DNA of 5,324 nt from NCBI GenBank assembly GCA_030613045.1, contig JAUWMS010000242.1:1-5324 (forward strand). The letters are read 5' to 3'. The DNA is from Candidatus Latescibacterota bacterium (GTDB lineage: Bacteria > Latescibacterota > 4484-107). The notes beneath the pieces were generated by a model, which had not been told where the DNA came from, made no database searches, and saw only the letters and a list, made by a program, of their open reading frames with translations. Below, one piece after another: positions 4,932 to 5,324 of the stretch. Numbering within the stretch: the first letter of the stretch is position 1; every line of letters begins with the position of its first letter. The translations under genes were made by a program, and so were the position numbers.

Positions 4932-4965
4932 AACCCCCCACCGGACTGTGCCGATGGGGGGTTTT
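4932..4965 (+). terminator. Intrinsic terminator for rqcH, probably bidirectional
   Basis: AACCCCCCA (4932-4940) pairs with TGGGGGGTT (4955-4963). The stem continues after one mismatch as CGG/CCG around a 6-base loop. On plus it is followed by a T-rich tail (TTTTATATT, 4962-4970). On minus the stem is followed by TTCTTGTTTG, also T-rich, so it can stop transcripts from mtnA as well. Confidence 0.85.
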
Positions 4966-4976
4966 ATATTGCTCTA

Positions 4977-5012
4977 AACCTCCCGCAGGTTAACGGCAAC
5001 CTGCGGGAGGTT
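4977..5012 (-). terminator. Long hairpin just after mtnA, likely terminator
   Basis: A perfect 15-base-pair stem, AACCTCCCGCAGGTT (4977-4991) with AACCTGCGGGAGGTT (4998-5012), encloses the 6-base loop AACGGC. It begins 3 bases after the mtnA stop. On the minus strand the tail is only weakly T-rich (TTTAGAG, the first two T within the stem), so it may work together with the 4932-4965 hairpin downstream. Confidence 0.7.
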
Positions 5013-5015
5013 GCT

Positions 5016-5324
5016 TCAGCAATCCTCAAATGCACGCTTCGTCTCCACCCATCCCATCAACACCTCCCGGTAGGGCTCCCGCGCGATCCCCTTCTCCGAG
5101 ATAATCGCCGTCACCAGCCGATGCGGGGTCACATCGAACGCCGGATTATACACGTGGACTCCCTCCGGAGCGGTCCGACGTCCGAAACCGCACGTCACCT
5201 CCTCCGGCTTCCGCTCCTCGATGGGGATCTGATCTCCGCTCTCTAAGCTGACATCTAAAGTCGAAACAGGAGCCACCACGTAAAACGGAATCCCGTGCGC
5301 CTTCGCCAACACCGCCAGGCCGTA
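5016..5324 (-). CDS. mtnA: S-methyl-5-thioribose-1-phosphate isomerase, C-terminal part, cut by window edge
   Basis: MtnA isomerises 5-methylthioribose-1-phosphate to 5-methylthioribulose-1-phosphate in methionine salvage. It belongs to the eIF2B-like fold family. The last 102 codons are present; the frame runs off the right edge, so no start is visible. Seen: [24 protein letters not shown], then [15 protein letters not shown] with the family's G-x-x-I-x-I-E-E-R, and [21 protein letters not shown], the typical C-terminal signature. The catalytic Cys and Asp of the family lie upstream and cannot be checked. The IPIEER and NPAFDVTP context favours MtnA over ribose-1,5-bisphosphate isomerase or eIF2B-like relatives. 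It converges on rqcH and is followed by a strong hairpin. No other methionine salvage gene is visible. Confidence 0.93.
   Translation of the reverse strand, partial: YGLAVLAKAHGIPFYVVAPVSTLDVSLESGDQIPIEERKPEEVTCGFGRRTAPEGVHVYNPAFDVTPHRLVTAIISEKGIAREPYREVLMGWVETKRAFEDC

Noticed and set aside
1..5324. Defence system, toxin-antitoxin pair, prophage or mobile element
   Set aside because: Every sizeable gene belongs to a recognised housekeeping family, and no transposase, integrase, tRNA or nuclease effector was seen on either strand.

Overview
The window comes from a bacterium and is fully explained by conserved housekeeping genes. Five genes on the minus strand run yicC - remA - gmk - rpoZ - coaBC (the last cut by the left edge). 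One plus-strand gene, an NFACT/RqcH protein, diverges from yicC. The 3' end of an mtnA gene on the minus strand enters from the right edge. The yicC-remA-gmk-rpoZ-coaBC order is a classic bacterial cluster, seen in Firmicutes, Desulfobacterota and several uncultivated phyla. Coding DNA looks moderately GC-rich, while the main promoter region is clearly AT-rich. The short tandem repeats scattered through the window resemble those I recall from genomes of environmental bacteria such as Desulfobacterota, Omnitrophota and Planctomycetes-related groups. I cannot name the phylum with confidence.

Layout. 1-347: start of coaBC (minus). 348-442: spacer with a small degenerate heptamer repeat. 443-673: rpoZ (minus). 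674-736: spacer with the rpoZ ribosome binding site and a copy of a decamer motif. 737-1363: gmk (minus, GTG start), overlapping by 4 bases the stop of remA (1360-1611, minus, TTG start). 1612-1715: spacer with a second heptamer family between inverted repeats. 1716-2591: yicC (minus). 2592-2977: non-coding region with an 11-unit heptamer array in the yicC leader, two good divergent sigma70-type promoters and a decamer repeat in the rqcH leader. 2978-4822: rqcH (plus). 4823-5015: convergent spacer with several hairpins, including a bidirectional terminator. 5016-5324: 3' end of mtnA (minus).

How the genes fit together. The minus-strand set appears to be one operon driven from about position 2731. 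It encodes an RNase-like protein (YicC), a small DNA-binding regulator (RemA), guanylate kinase, the omega subunit of RNA polymerase and the bifunctional coenzyme A enzyme CoaBC. RqcH acts in rescue of stalled 50S-peptidyl-tRNA complexes and fires from its own divergent promoter. MtnA belongs to methionine salvage and is unrelated to the rest.

The one thing that genes do not explain is the repeats. Every spacer longer than about 60 bases except the convergent one carries a member of a short-period tandem repeat family (period 7 or 10). A further heptamer family lies in frame inside rqcH. No defence system, mobile gene, CRISPR array or RNA gene was found.
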